A DNA stretch of 64,000 nucleotides from CAVSNH01 sp963729275 (GCA_963729275.1 CAVSNH010000004.1:62001-126000), one strand, 5' to 3'. Numbered from the stretch's first letter, positions 1 through 7,627 are shown. Notes: generated from the sequence alone by a model not told the origin. A program made the numbers and translations.

Positions 1-321
1 TTCGAGGAGCTGGCGGCGCTCGATGGACACGTTGGTGGCCAGGACCACTTTCAGGTGATAACCCTTGAGCCGCGACACCAGGGCCATCCCGATCCCGGTG
101 TTGCCGGACGATGACTCGAGGAGGGTCTGGCCGGGCCGCAGCACGCCCGTGCGCTCGGCGTCCTCGATCATTGCCAGGGCGATCCGATCCTTGACCGATC
201 CCCCCGGGTTCTCCCCCTCGAGCTTGATGACTACGCGAACCGCCGGGTTCGGGCTCAGCGCGCTGATGTCGACCATCGGGGTGTTGCCGATCAGCTCCAG
301 GACCGAGCCGTAGACGGTCAC
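1..321 (-). CDS. cysM: Cysteine synthase, CysM type (partial, N-terminal 107 residues)
   Basis: PLP-dependent beta-replacement enzyme. The gene runs off the left edge, so only the N-terminal part is seen. The translation starts MTVYGSVLELIGNTPMV and carries the PLP-lysine motif GGSVKDR and the phosphate/substrate loop SSSGNTG, both typical of CysK/CysM. The GTG start at 321 overlaps the cysO stop (GTGA, 318-321) and has a GAGGTGA-like ribosome site about 8 nt upstream, inside the end of cysO. In mycobacteria the CysM of this gene neighbourhood uses O-phosphoserine and thiocarboxylated CysO rather than free sulfide. I assign CysM rather than CysK from this context, not from the sequence alone. 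Confidence 0.9.
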   Translation of the reverse strand, partial: MTVYGSVLELIGNTPMVDISALSPNPAVRVVIKLEGENPGGSVKDRIALAMIEDAERTGVLRPGQTLLESSSGNTGIGMALVSRLKGYHLKVVLATNVSIERRQLLE

Positions 322-626
322 GGCGACCGATCACCTCGAGGGGGACCGGCGGACCCGCCGGCCACGGCCGGAAGGATCGAGAGCTCGTCAGACGGGCCCA
401 CCTCTGTGTCCAGCGACGAGAGGTACCGGACGTCGTCGTCGTTGAGATAGACGTTCACGAATTTGTGGAGGTGGCCGTCGCTGTCGATGACCTGGCCGGA
501 CAGTCCCGGGTACTGCTGTTCGAGCTGGCGGAGCACCTGGCCCACCGTCGATCCATCCGCCGTTACCGACTTCACGCCCCCGGCGTGGGAGCGGAGGACG
601 GTGGGCAGGTTCACTTGGACGGGCAC
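318..626 (-). CDS. cysO: CysO-like sulfur-carrier protein (MoaD/ThiS fold) with residues after the diglycine
   Basis: Small ubiquitin-fold sulfur carrier of 102 residues. Its C-terminal glycine would be thiocarboxylated and donate sulfur to CysM. The family end ILPAVAGG is present, but eleven residues (SAGPPRGDRSP) follow before the TGA. Mycobacterial CysO ends at the GG. The GTG start at 626 is chosen because GAAAGGAG lies about 6 nt upstream; an ATG at 701 would add 25 low-complexity residues. The stop overlaps the cysM start by 4 bp, which suggests translational coupling. The extra tail also contains the cysM ribosome site. The mec gene upstream encodes a JAMM peptidase that could remove such a tail. 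Confidence 0.9.
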   Translation of the reverse strand: MPVQVNLPTVLRSHAGGVKSVTADGSTVGQVLRQLEQQYPGLSGQVIDSDGHLHKFVNVYLNDDDVRYLSSLDTEVGPSDELSILPAVAGGSAGPPRGDRSP

Positions 627-776
627 GCAGTCTCCTTTCGGTCGTCGAACCGGCCTGCCCGGCGAGCCGGGCCGCCGTCGGGGCCGGTGCCCCGAGCACA
701 CACGAGCGCCCCGGAGCCCTCAGGCCCGGAGCGCTCGAGCTTGGCCGGTCAAAAGATGACCATTTTGGTTGGGATT

Positions 777-1184
777 CTAACTTGGCTGGAGGGCCATCGG
801 TTCCTCAGAGATCTGGCCGTCCACGATGCGGAAGCTACGCACAACCGGCACCACGTCGCGGAGCGAAACGAGCACGTAGTGCCACGAGGGGTCCGGCGCC
901 TGGGCCACGTCTGTCGGTGAGGGAAAGGCCTCGGTGTGCGTGTGTGAGTGGAAGACCCCGATGATCGAGTAACCGGCTGCCTCCGCGTCACGATCGGCTC
1001 GCAGGTAGTCCTTCGGGTCCACCGTGTAGAGCTTGGCCGAAGCGGCCAGGTTGCGAGTCGGATAGCAAGTAACAGCCTGGTCGCGGGCCGGATCGCCGCC
1101 GAGCAGCCCACATGCCTCCTCGGGCAGCCCGCTCAGGCAGTGGGCGACCATCTCGTCGTGAACGTGTTGTGGGAGCGACAGCAT
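777..1184 (-). CDS. mec: JAMM/MPN+ metallopeptidase, Mec type
   Basis: Zinc metallopeptidase of 135 residues. In mycobacteria the counterpart releases cysteine from the CysO-cysteine adduct. The JAMM signature is clear: a glutamate near the start (LPEEACGLLGG), then HSHTHTEAFPSPTD giving the HxH, serine and aspartate ligands. The ATG at 1184 (MLSLPQ) gives a length close to the 146-residue mycobacterial protein; longer in-frame starts add an unconserved tail. It is the first gene of mec-cysO-cysM, separated from cysO by about 150 bp. A small palindrome (GGTCA, 5 nt, TGACC; about 747-761) lies just after its stop. Confidence 0.9.
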   Translation of the reverse strand: MLSLPQHVHDEMVAHCLSGLPEEACGLLGGDPARDQAVTCYPTRNLAASAKLYTVDPKDYLRADRDAEAAGYSIIGVFHSHTHTEAFPSPTDVAQAPDPSWHYVLVSLRDVVPVVRSFRIVDGQISEEPMALQPS

Positions 1185-1400
1185 GCGTGACCACCCACGG
1201 TAGAAGAAGCCGACCGGCCAGACGGCGACGGTGCCCTCCCGGCCGTCGTGCCCGGCTCCGGCTCTCGTGGGCGAGGCTCGGTGAATGGGCATGGGGATGC
1301 CCGTGCCCGCTCTCAGCAAAGGACGCCCGGCTCTGTCGTCCGGACGCTTGTACGGCTATGTCGAGGATCGAGCGTGGTGCGGGCAGGTAGGTTCCATTCC

Positions 1401-1937
1401 GTGGCCGCGGCAAAGAAAAGGGCATCCAGCTCCGGCGGTTCGAAGGGATCGGTCAAGGACCCGGGAGCGGCAAACCGACCGGTGGCGTCGAACCGGCGCG
1501 CCCGTCACGACTACGAGATCCTGGACACCGTCGAGTGCGGCCTCGTGCTCCAGGGCTCCGAGGTCAAGTCGCTCCGGGAGGGCCGCATCGCCCTGCAGGA
1601 CTCCTACGCCCGTATCGTCGATGGCGAGGCCTGGCTCTTCGGCGTTCACGTCCCGCCCTATGCGCAGGCCACCGGATTCGGTGCTCACGATCCCGACCGC
1701 CGCCGCAAGCTGCTCCTTCACCGCCGCCAAATCGACGAATGGATGGGGCTGGCGCAACAGCAGTCGCTCACCATGGTGCCGCTGTCCATCTACTTCAAGG
1801 ACGGGAAGGCCAAGGTGGAGCTGGCGCTCGCCCGTGGCCGGCACCATTACGACAAGCGTCGGGCCATCGCCGCCCGAGACGCCGGGCGTGAGGCCGCCCG
1901 GGAGGCCCGAGCGGCCACTCGAGGCAGCACCCGCTGA
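1401..1937 (+). CDS. smpB: SsrA-binding protein SmpB
   Basis: tmRNA-binding protein of trans-translation, 178 residues. It delivers alanyl-tmRNA to stalled ribosomes. Family hallmarks are visible: NRRARHDYEILDTVECGLVLQGSEVKSLR, the central LLLHRRQI segment, and the C-terminal basic tail KVELALARGRHHYDKR followed by an Arg/Ala-rich helix. The GTG at 1401 was chosen (VAAAKKRASS) since it gives the usual length with a lysine-rich N-terminus; the ribosome site is weak. It lies 96 bp upstream of ssrA, the common smpB-ssrA order, and is divergent from mec. Confidence 0.95.
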   Translation: MAAAKKRASSSGGSKGSVKDPGAANRPVASNRRARHDYEILDTVECGLVLQGSEVKSLREGRIALQDSYARIVDGEAWLFGVHVPPYAQATGFGAHDPDRRRKLLLHRRQIDEWMGLAQQQSLTMVPLSIYFKDGKAKVELALARGRHHYDKRRAIAARDAGREAAREARAATRGSTR

Positions 1938-2033
1938 CCAGGGCCGGAACCCCCTCTCTGAGCCAAGGCGACAGGCAGTGGTGGGTATGCTGGGACACCC
2001 ACAACCGGGCAACAAGGCTCGATGTGTAACCAC

Positions 2034-2381
2034 GGGGGTGACAGGCTTCGACTCCGGTCGTCGATATGGGAGAAGCGAGCCGTGGTCTCCGGAGCCACGT
2101 TAAAGAGCCGGAAACAAAAACAAATGCCGAGCCTCAGCTCGCAATCGCTGCTTAAAGCGCAGTGACGTCCGACCGGTCTTAGCCCCACGGATCGGATTCG
2201 GGCGACGTAAGTGGGGCTCACCCGGACGGTCGTGCCGACTGGCCACCGGGGACATCTCAGTCGGATACGGAAGGCCACCAACGCCGATCGAGGCGACCAT
2301 CCCGACAATCTCTGATCGGCTGCGCTCGGAGAAGGCCCATTGAGAAGCTGGAGGACGCGGGTTCGATTCCCGCCACCTCCA
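2034..2381 (+). ncRNA. ssrA: tmRNA (ssrA)
   Basis: Transfer-messenger RNA that rescues stalled ribosomes and tags nascent peptides. The 5' end GGGGGTGACAGGCTTCGACT and the 3' T-arm GGTTCGATTCCC plus CACCTCC pair as the tRNA-like acceptor (GGGGGTG with CACCTCC, one G-U). The tag frame ends at the TAA at 2153-2155. It reads back ...NAEPQLAIAA, and the open frame extends to EPETKTNAEPQLAIAA (2105-2152). The exact resume codon cannot be fixed by eye. The tag ends AIAA rather than the more usual ALAA. After the discriminator A at 2381 the DNA reads CGA, so the CCA tail must be added after transcription. Confidence 0.95.
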
Positions 2382-2424
2382 CGAACGCCTGACCTGTTTT
2401 CCCGCAGGTCAGGCGTTGTGTTTT
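2379..2424 (+). repeat. Direct repeat copy 1 (ssrA 3' end and terminator)
   Basis: 46-bp sequence beginning CCACGAACGC and ending at the T-run. It matches 6355-6400 with only two differences (C2389 versus T6365; G2420 versus A6396). It could be an attachment-site half at the tmRNA 3' end. Confidence 0.8.
2384..2424 (+). terminator. ssrA intrinsic terminator
   Basis: Perfect 13-bp stem AACGCCTGACCTG (2384-2396) and CAGGTCAGGCGTT (2405-2417) with an 8-nt loop, followed by GTGTTTTG. It begins immediately after the tmRNA 3' end. A near-identical copy is at 6360-6400. Confidence 0.85.
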
Positions 2425-2620
2425 GAAACGTACCCAACCTCTCGGGACGCGAGAGGGCACGAAAAGGGCACAGCGGCTCCAGTCTGAAAGGGGCGCATCG
2501 CGATATGGCGGAAGGTGGAAACAGGTGGCGACAGCGGCTGGACAGTGAGTTCACGTCCACACACGTGGTGTACGCCTCGGGCCCGGGTGAGCTCAGCTTG
2601 AGCCAGCCATCCCCCTGACG

Positions 2621-3954
2621 CGACGACCACCGCATCAATCTTCAAGTTCCGTCCAAAGAACGCGAAGGAGAAGATGCGGTGGAAGTCACCAACACGATGG
2701 GCGACGGCCGAGCTGCTGCGCAAGTATCTGGCCGAGGCCGACCCCGACCCGGTGCGATCCATGGTCCAGAGCTTCGCCGAGGCCCTCATGTCGGCCGAGG
2801 CCTCGGGACTGTGCCACGCCGACTACGGCGAGGTCAGCCCCGAGCGGGTGAACTCGAGGAACGGCTATCGGAACCGGCGCTGGGACACGCGAGCGGGCAC
2901 GATCGATCTCGCCATCCCGAAGTTGCGGTCAGGCAGCTACTTCCCGGACTGGCTGATCGAGCCCCGTCGGCGGGCGGAACGGGCCCTCGTGGCCGTGGTC
3001 GCCCAGTGCTACGTCGAAGGCGTCTCGACCCGGCGGGTCGACGACGTGGTGAAGTCGATGGGCATCACCGGCATCTCCAAGTCCCAGGTCTCCGAGCTGG
3101 CCAAGTCCCTGGACGAGACGGTGACCGCCTTCCGCAACCGGCCCCTCGATGCCGGTCCCTACACCTACATCTGGGTGGACGCTTTGACCCAGAAGGTGAG
3201 GGAGGGCGGCCGGATCGTCAACGTGGCCGTCATCGTGGCCACGGGGGTGAACGCCGACGGACACCGGGAGATCCTGGGGGTCGACCTCATCACCACCGAG
3301 GACGGGGCCGGCTGGACGGCCTTCCTGCGGGGACTGGTGGCCCGAGGCCTCTCGGGCGTGGCCCTCGTCGTCTCCGACGCCCATCAGGGCCTGGTCGACG
3401 CCGTCGCCTCGGTGCTGCCCGGAGCCACCTGGCAACGGTGCCGGGTCCACTTCGTCCGAAACGTGCACACCCGGGTTCCGAAGACGGCCCAGTCGATGGT
3501 GGGCGCCCTCATCCGGTCGATCTTCGAGCAGCCCGACGCCGAACAGGTCCACGCTCAGCACGTCAGAGTCGTCGAGCAACTCGCCGACCGCTTCCCCGAC
3601 GCCGCCTCCATGCTGGTCGAGGCTGAAGGTGACATCCTGGCCTTCTCGTCGTTCCCGAAGGAGCACTGGCGCCAGATCTGGTCCAACAACCCTCAGGAAC
3701 GGCTGAACAAGGAGATCCGTCGACGCACCGACGTCGTCGGCATCTTCCCCAACCGCCCAGCCGTCATCCGACTGGTCGGTGCCGTGCTTGCCGAGCAACA
3801 CGACGAGTGGGCCGTCGCTCGCCGCTACATGGGCATCGAGTCCCTCGCCAAGGCCCGACTCCGCGTGATGACAGGGATCGACGAGGAGGTGGACCTGGCA
3901 GAGCTCGCCGACGTCAGTTAGAACTGCAATCGAAGATCGATGTGGTGGTCGTCG
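2621..3954 (+). mobile_element. IS256 (mutator)-family insertion sequence
   Basis: The transposase at 2674-3921 is bracketed by imperfect 25-bp inverted repeats. The left repeat is 2621-2645, starting CGACGACCACC. The right repeat is 3930-3954, whose reverse complement also starts CGACGACCACC. The arms match at 22 of 25 positions. I could not find an 8-9 bp target duplication directly outside these ends, so the exact tips are uncertain or the flanks have changed since insertion. The element sits 200 bp downstream of ssrA, between the two copies of the ssrA terminator. Confidence 0.8.
2674..3921 (+). CDS. IS256-family (mutator) transposase
   Basis: DDE-type transposase of 415 residues, full length for the family. 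The conserved blocks are RVNSRNGYRNRRWDTRAGTI, the first catalytic Asp in YIWVDALTQKVREGG, the second in VVSDAHQGL, the WQRCRVHFVRN block, and the catalytic Glu region NPQERLNKEIRRRTDVVGIFPN. The N-terminus is odd: the first dozen codons (MRWKSPTRWA) do not resemble the family, while the +1-shifted frame from GTG 2679 reads VEVTNTM as relatives do. A one-base shift in about 2694-2703 is therefore likely. The ATG at 2674 would still allow a complete protein. Confidence 0.9.
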   Translation: MRWKSPTRWATAELLRKYLAEADPDPVRSMVQSFAEALMSAEASGLCHADYGEVSPERVNSRNGYRNRRWDTRAGTIDLAIPKLRSGSYFPDWLIEPRRRAERALVAVVAQCYVEGVSTRRVDDVVKSMGITGISKSQVSELAKSLDETVTAFRNRPLDAGPYTYIWVDALTQKVREGGRIVNVAVIVATGVNADGHREILGVDLITTEDGAGWTAFLRGLVARGLSGVALVVSDAHQGLVDAVASVLPGATWQRCRVHFVRNVHTRVPKTAQSMVGALIRSIFEQPDAEQVHAQHVRVVEQLADRFPDAASMLVEAEGDILAFSSFPKEHWRQIWSNNPQERLNKEIRRRTDVVGIFPNRPAVIRLVGAVLAEQHDEWAVARRYMGIESLAKARLRVMTGIDEEVDLAELADVS

Positions 3955-3983
3955 TTACACCACGAGTCTGGACGTGGCCCCGG

Positions 3984-4015
3984 GCGCATTTCCGGAGCGC
4001 CGTAAACCCGAGCTG
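3984..4015 (+). repeat. Short diverged repeat, copy 1
   Basis: 32-nt sequence starting GCGCATTTCCGGAGCGCC. It matches 6215-6246 at 25 of 32 positions without gaps. Copy 1 lies 30 bp beyond the right end of the IS element, and both copies are inside the segment bounded by the ssrA-terminator repeats. Its function is unknown. Confidence 0.4.
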
Positions 4016-4052
4016 CTTCCGCCACAACCCGAGGCAAGAAGTAAGAGGGCCA

Positions 4053-4343
4053 ATGAAGAAATCACTAACCACTTCGCCGACCGACGCCAAATCAGACCAG
4101 ATCGTACATTCGGCTGATGGCGATTGGACGTTCCTTATCCATCGGCATTCGAATGGCCACCCTGAGCAGATTGAGACTGGGGATGTCACCTATCGGCGAG
4201 TGGGTGACCCACTCCGACACCTCGGGGCGATGGCATATCCCTCGACGGTGGGCGATACCGACTGGGTGTCGGGCGGTGGGCAACCACGCATAGCCGGCAG
4301 TTGCGCGCCGTCACGCGGGGCGCCGTTGTTCACGGTGCGCTGA
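4053..4343 (+). CDS. Hypothetical small protein, doubtful
   Basis: An open frame of 96 codons from ATG 4053 with a GAGGG-like ribosome site 6 nt upstream. The product starts MKKSLTTSPTDAKSDQ and contains a patch that could be a beta-hairpin (GDWTFLIHRHSNG...EQIETGDVTY). I recognise no family. It lies between the IS element and the ZTP riboswitch, in a stretch whose composition is less GC-rich than the surrounding genes. It may be a degraded or chance frame. Confidence 0.25.
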   Translation: MKKSLTTSPTDAKSDQIVHSADGDWTFLIHRHSNGHPEQIETGDVTYRRVGDPLRHLGAMAYPSTVGDTDWVSGGGQPRIAGSCAPSRGAPLFTVR

Positions 4344-4379
4344 CGTTATCGAGCGACTTCGGTTGACTACGCTGCGGGT

Positions 4380-4467
4380 GGGGCCGTGACTGGCGCGTCG
4401 GGTGGAGCACCACCGGGAAGCGGCCCCGCCGGCCGACGTGCCGGCGACTGCCGTGCGCCTGGGCGAT
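4380..4467 (+). promoter_or_regulatory. ZTP (pfl) riboswitch upstream of glyA
   Basis: The leader of glyA shows the pfl consensus. The first block is CCGTGACTGGCG (4384-4395), followed by GGGTGGAGCACCACCGGGAAGCG (stem, loop and the conserved GGGAAGCG part), a GC-rich variable hairpin, and then TGCGCCTGGGC (4454-4464) that forms the pseudoknot half. ZTP/ZMP riboswitches sense purine-precursor build-up when 10-formyl-THF is short and switch on one-carbon genes; glyA is a known target. The element ends about 27 nt before the glyA start. Confidence 0.85.
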
Positions 4468-4493
4468 GAGATGGACTCGTCCAAGGAGGGCGC

Positions 4494-5927
4494 ATGGCCG
4501 TATCCGCAGAGCAGACTGCCTTCCGGTCGGGCCTCGAGGTGGTGGCGGCGGTGGAGCCCCGGGTGGCCGCCTCCATCGAGACAGAGCTGGCCAGCCAGCG
4601 CCGCCAGCTCAAGTTGGTCGCCTCAGAGAACTACGCCTCCCCAGCCGTCCTGCTGGCGATGGGCAACTGGCTGTCCGACAAGTACGCCGAAGGCGTTCCC
4701 GGTCGGCGGATGTACGCCGGGTGTGAACAGGTCGACCAGATCGAGCGCATCGCCGCCGAGCACGCGACGGCCCTGTTTGGTGCCGACCACGCCTACGCCC
4801 AACCCCACTCAGGCATCGACGCCAACCTGGTCGCCTTCTGGGCGATACTGGCCCGCCGAGTCGAGCGTCCCTTCCTCGACGCCGCCGGGGCTGGCCACGT
4901 CAACGAACTGTCGTCCGATGCGTGGCAGGAGCTGCGCCGCCAGCTCGGCGCTCAGCGGATGATCGGCATGTCCCTCGACGCCGGGGGGCATCTCACCCAC
5001 GGCTTCCGCCCCAACATCTCGGGCAAGATGTTCGACCAGGCCAGCTACGGCGTCGATCCCGCCACCGGGCTCATCGACTACGACGCCGTTCGGGCCCAGG
5101 CCAGCGAGTTCCGGCCCCTCATCCTTGTGGCCGGCTACTCCGCCTATCCCCGCAACCCCAACTTCCGGGTCCTCCGTGAGATCGCCGACGAGGTCGACGC
5201 CACCCTCATGGTCGATATGGCGCACTTCGCCGGCCTGGTGGCCGGCAAGGTCCTCACCGGTGACCTCGACCCCGTTCCCCACGCCCAGGTGGTGACCACC
5301 ACGACCCATAAGTCTCTACGCGGACCTCGCGGAGGCATGGTCCTGGCCGTCGCGGACTACGCCGAGTTCGTGGACCGGGGCTGCCCTATGGTCCTCGGCG
5401 GACCCCTTCCCCACGTCATGGCGGCCAAGGCGGTGGCCCTGGCCGAGGCCCGACAGCCGGCCTTTGCCGATTACGCCCAGTCCATCGTGATCAACGCCCA
5501 GGCGCTCGCCGAGGGCCTCGCCAGCCGGGGCATGCGCGTGGTCACCGGCGGCACCGACAACCACATCGTGCTCATCGACGTCGCCGGCACCGTGGGGCTC
5601 ACCGGCCGCCAAGCCGAAGCGGCCCTCCAGGATGCGGGAGTGGTGACCAACCGCAACTCGATACCCGCCGATGCCCACGGCGCCTGGTACACCTCAGGCA
5701 TCCGCCTGGGGACGCCCGCCCTCACCACCCTCGGTTGTGGGCCAGCCGAGATGGACGAGATCGCCGACATCATCACAACCGCGCTGCGGGCCACCACGGC
5801 CGCCCCGGCACCATCCGGTCTGTCCCAGGCCCGCTACGTCCTCGACGACCGCGTCGCGGCGGCATGCCGGAACCGCTGCGCCGACATCCTCGGCCGGTTC
5901 CCCTTATATCCCCACGTCCAGCTCTAG
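4494..5927 (+). CDS. glyA: Serine hydroxymethyltransferase
   Basis: PLP enzyme interconverting serine and glycine with formation of 5,10-methylene-THF; cytosolic. The protein has 477 residues, longer than the common 420-residue form but like a long actinobacterial type. Landmarks are LKLVASENYASPAVL, the YAEGVPGRRMYAGC block, VDMAHFAGLVA, and the PLP lysine in TTTTHKSLRGPRGG (about residue 273). The C-terminus ends FPLYP. The ATG at 4494 follows AAGGAGG with ideal spacing. It is single-gene and controlled by the ZTP riboswitch immediately upstream. It lies inside the 4-kb segment bounded by two ssrA-terminator copies. Confidence 0.93.
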   Translation: MAVSAEQTAFRSGLEVVAAVEPRVAASIETELASQRRQLKLVASENYASPAVLLAMGNWLSDKYAEGVPGRRMYAGCEQVDQIERIAAEHATALFGADHAYAQPHSGIDANLVAFWAILARRVERPFLDAAGAGHVNELSSDAWQELRRQLGAQRMIGMSLDAGGHLTHGFRPNISGKMFDQASYGVDPATGLIDYDAVRAQASEFRPLILVAGYSAYPRNPNFRVLREIADEVDATLMVDMAHFAGLVAGKVLTGDLDPVPHAQVVTTTTHKSLRGPRGGMVLAVADYAEFVDRGCPMVLGGPLPHVMAAKAVALAEARQPAFADYAQSIVINAQALAEGLASRGMRVVTGGTDNHIVLIDVAGTVGLTGRQAEAALQDAGVVTNRNSIPADAHGAWYTSGIRLGTPALTTLGCGPAEMDEIADIITTALRATTAAPAPSGLSQARYVLDDRVAAACRNRCADILGRFPLYPHVQL

Positions 5928-6354
5928 GTCCGCGTTCGTCGGTGGGTGCACCTCGAATATCGACAGACCGGGACTCGTCCCTTCTCGCGTGCGCCATAAC
6001 GGCTGATCTCGGACCCAATATGTATCTGTGTGGACTGGCCTGGAAGTGCTGTTACATCGCTTCCGGTTCATAAAGGCGGAAGGCAGCGGACCATCCCATA
6101 ATGCGCGGGGCAAGTCAGCGCCAAAAGTATCCCCGAACGACGCTGCCGGATGAGTGGGGCACCTTCCCGCATCCGAAGGGACAGATGCTTGCTGCCGCGA
6201 GCGCCGGACCACCCGCTCATTTCCGAAGTGCCCGCAATCCGAGCTGTCCATGCTTCGCATCCGACTGGGTGATTGTGGAGACTCCGGTCCCTAAGTTGTG
6301 GTCAGTCCCCCGCGGCTGTCACGTCGCCCCTGCCCTCGGAGTTTCATGAACAGC
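5928..6354. other. Spacer with no convincing gene
   Basis: About 430 bp between glyA and the second terminator copy. Short frames on both strands have poor codon use and no recognisable product. It contains the second copy of a 32-nt repeat (6215-6246). I see nothing else. Confidence 0.5.
6215..6246 (+). repeat. Short diverged repeat, copy 2
   Basis: 32-nt sequence starting GCTCATTTCCGAAGTGCC, matching 3984-4015 at 25 of 32 positions. It lies about 110 bp before the second ssrA-terminator copy. Confidence 0.4.
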
Positions 6355-6400
6355 CCACGAACGCTTGACCTGTTTTCCCGCAGGTCAGGCGTTGTATTTT
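6355..6400 (+). repeat. Direct repeat copy 2 (displaced ssrA terminator)
   Basis: 46 bp almost identical to 2379-2424, including the full hairpin (6360-6372 with 6381-6393, one G-U pair) and the following T-run. No tmRNA body precedes it. It could still act as a terminator. It may be the far attachment-site half of an element that entered at the ssrA 3' end. Confidence 0.75.
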
Positions 6401-6408
6401 TCAGTGGA

Positions 6409-6726
6409 ATGCGTCCGGCCCCGGTTTCCACCGGGTCGGTTCGCGTCATCCCACTATCGGCGACCCTCCGACCATACGATTTGGAGGTGGTGCTGTCACC
6501 GCTGGACGAGAAGGTCCTCTTAGATGGGCTGGACCCAGAAGCGCGTACAGCATCCTGGTCAGTGCATGGAGCGACGGTCGACCGGCTTGCCTTTCTCGGC
6601 CTCATCCGGGTCGAGCGCGTGCCTCAAGCAAATCGCAGCGTCATGAGGATCCCCTTGGCCTTGACCAATCGAGGTATCCGGATAGCCCTTGACATACAGG
6701 CTCGGGGGTCCGTCAAGGCAAGTTGA
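6409..6726 (+). CDS. Hypothetical protein
   Basis: 105 codons from ATG 6409, nine bases after the displaced terminator. The product contains YDLEVVLSPLDEKVLLDGLDPE, a possible helical segment VDRLAFLGLIRVERVPQ, and MRIPLALTNRGIRIALDIQ. I do not recognise the family. The second half could be a winged-helix-like domain, but this is only an impression. There is no clear ribosome site, because the start lies in the T-run region. A longer frame begins at 6298 but would read through the terminator hairpin. Confidence 0.4.
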   Translation: MRPAPVSTGSVRVIPLSATLRPYDLEVVLSPLDEKVLLDGLDPEARTASWSVHGATVDRLAFLGLIRVERVPQANRSVMRIPLALTNRGIRIALDIQARGSVKAS

Positions 6727-6826
6727 TCTACCCCGGATCACAAATCGGGATCCGGCCACAATTGCTCCGCTCGGGAACGGCACTTCGAGGCGTGTGGAGA
6801 GCTCTCCAGACCGAGATACCCACAGG

Positions 6827-7627
6827 CTAAGCAGATGGTTTTGACCCATACGTGGGATCGGGCTCGAAGAACTGGTGCACAAGCGCCTCGAGTCCGAGGG
6901 CGAATAGCGTCCATTCCTCGTTCTCCCCGCTCGGCCCGGTCGGCCGGCTGACGTACTCAATCTTTCCGTTGATGCGATGGCGGAGGGAGAATCCCTGGTC
7001 CAACGCGGTGAGCACCATCACGAACTCTGACATATCCGAATCAGCTCGGATCCGCAATCCAAGGAAGGCTGCCAATACGGCGAAGCTCTCCTCCCACATC
7101 TTGGTAAACGACGTGTAACCCTCGCGGAGGGGCAGCAAGATCCGTTCCCGCTGTTCCGCGTCTGAGGTCGTAATGGCCGTCGCGACCACATGCATCCAGA
7201 GCGGATAGTTGGGCGACTCGGCCGTGGCGATGGTGTTGGCCTGACCACCTACTCGGCACACCTGTTGCACGAGCCGGGCTCGTGACTCCGGATTCGAACG
7301 AACAGCTTCGTCTAGAAGCGGACCCAAGGCATTGAAGATGAGACCGAGCTCCGGCCGGGACTGGTCGTTCGCCACTGCAGCAAGGACGTCGGCTTGGAAC
7401 TCGGCCTGGTTCTCCCAGATTCGCCCGATCACCGAGCCGTTGGTCACATGGATGCCCGTGCGTACCTGGACCCGGTCGCAGACGCGCTTGAACGTGATGT
7501 TCACGGATCCGGTTTGAAGGCCTTCCTCACGCAGGATCTCGAGTGCCGCCTCGAGAAGCATGGAGCGCAGTTCCGTCCGCGCCAGGCGTGGCCTGCTCCC
7601 CCGGCCCCCCGTGCCAACTCCCGCCAT
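6827..7627 (-). CDS. TetR-like transcriptional regulator
   Basis: 266 residues from ATG 7627 (MAGVGTGGRGSRPRLARTEL). The N-terminal segment RSMLLEAALEILREEGLQTGSVNITFKRVCDRVQVRTGIHVTNGSVIGRIWENQAEF has the layout of a TetR helix-turn-helix, but it carries an insertion-like stretch before the recognition helix and is not a textbook match. The rest is helical, as expected for a ligand-binding domain. A perfect 14-bp inverted repeat lies 34 bp upstream of the start (7661-7701) and is a good candidate for its own operator. The nearest gene upstream is the broken membrane gene at 7802-8153, on the same strand. Confidence 0.65.
   Translation of the reverse strand: MAGVGTGGRGSRPRLARTELRSMLLEAALEILREEGLQTGSVNITFKRVCDRVQVRTGIHVTNGSVIGRIWENQAEFQADVLAAVANDQSRPELGLIFNALGPLLDEAVRSNPESRARLVQQVCRVGGQANTIATAESPNYPLWMHVVATAITTSDAEQRERILLPLREGYTSFTKMWEESFAVLAAFLGLRIRADSDMSEFVMVLTALDQGFSLRHRINGKIEYVSRPTGPSGENEEWTLFALGLEALVHQFFEPDPTYGSKPSA

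Noticed and set aside
2504..2617. Short frame after ssrA considered as an integrase fragment
   Set aside because: 37 codons with no recombinase motif. No tyrosine-recombinase residues (RHRY) could be found anywhere between the two terminator copies.
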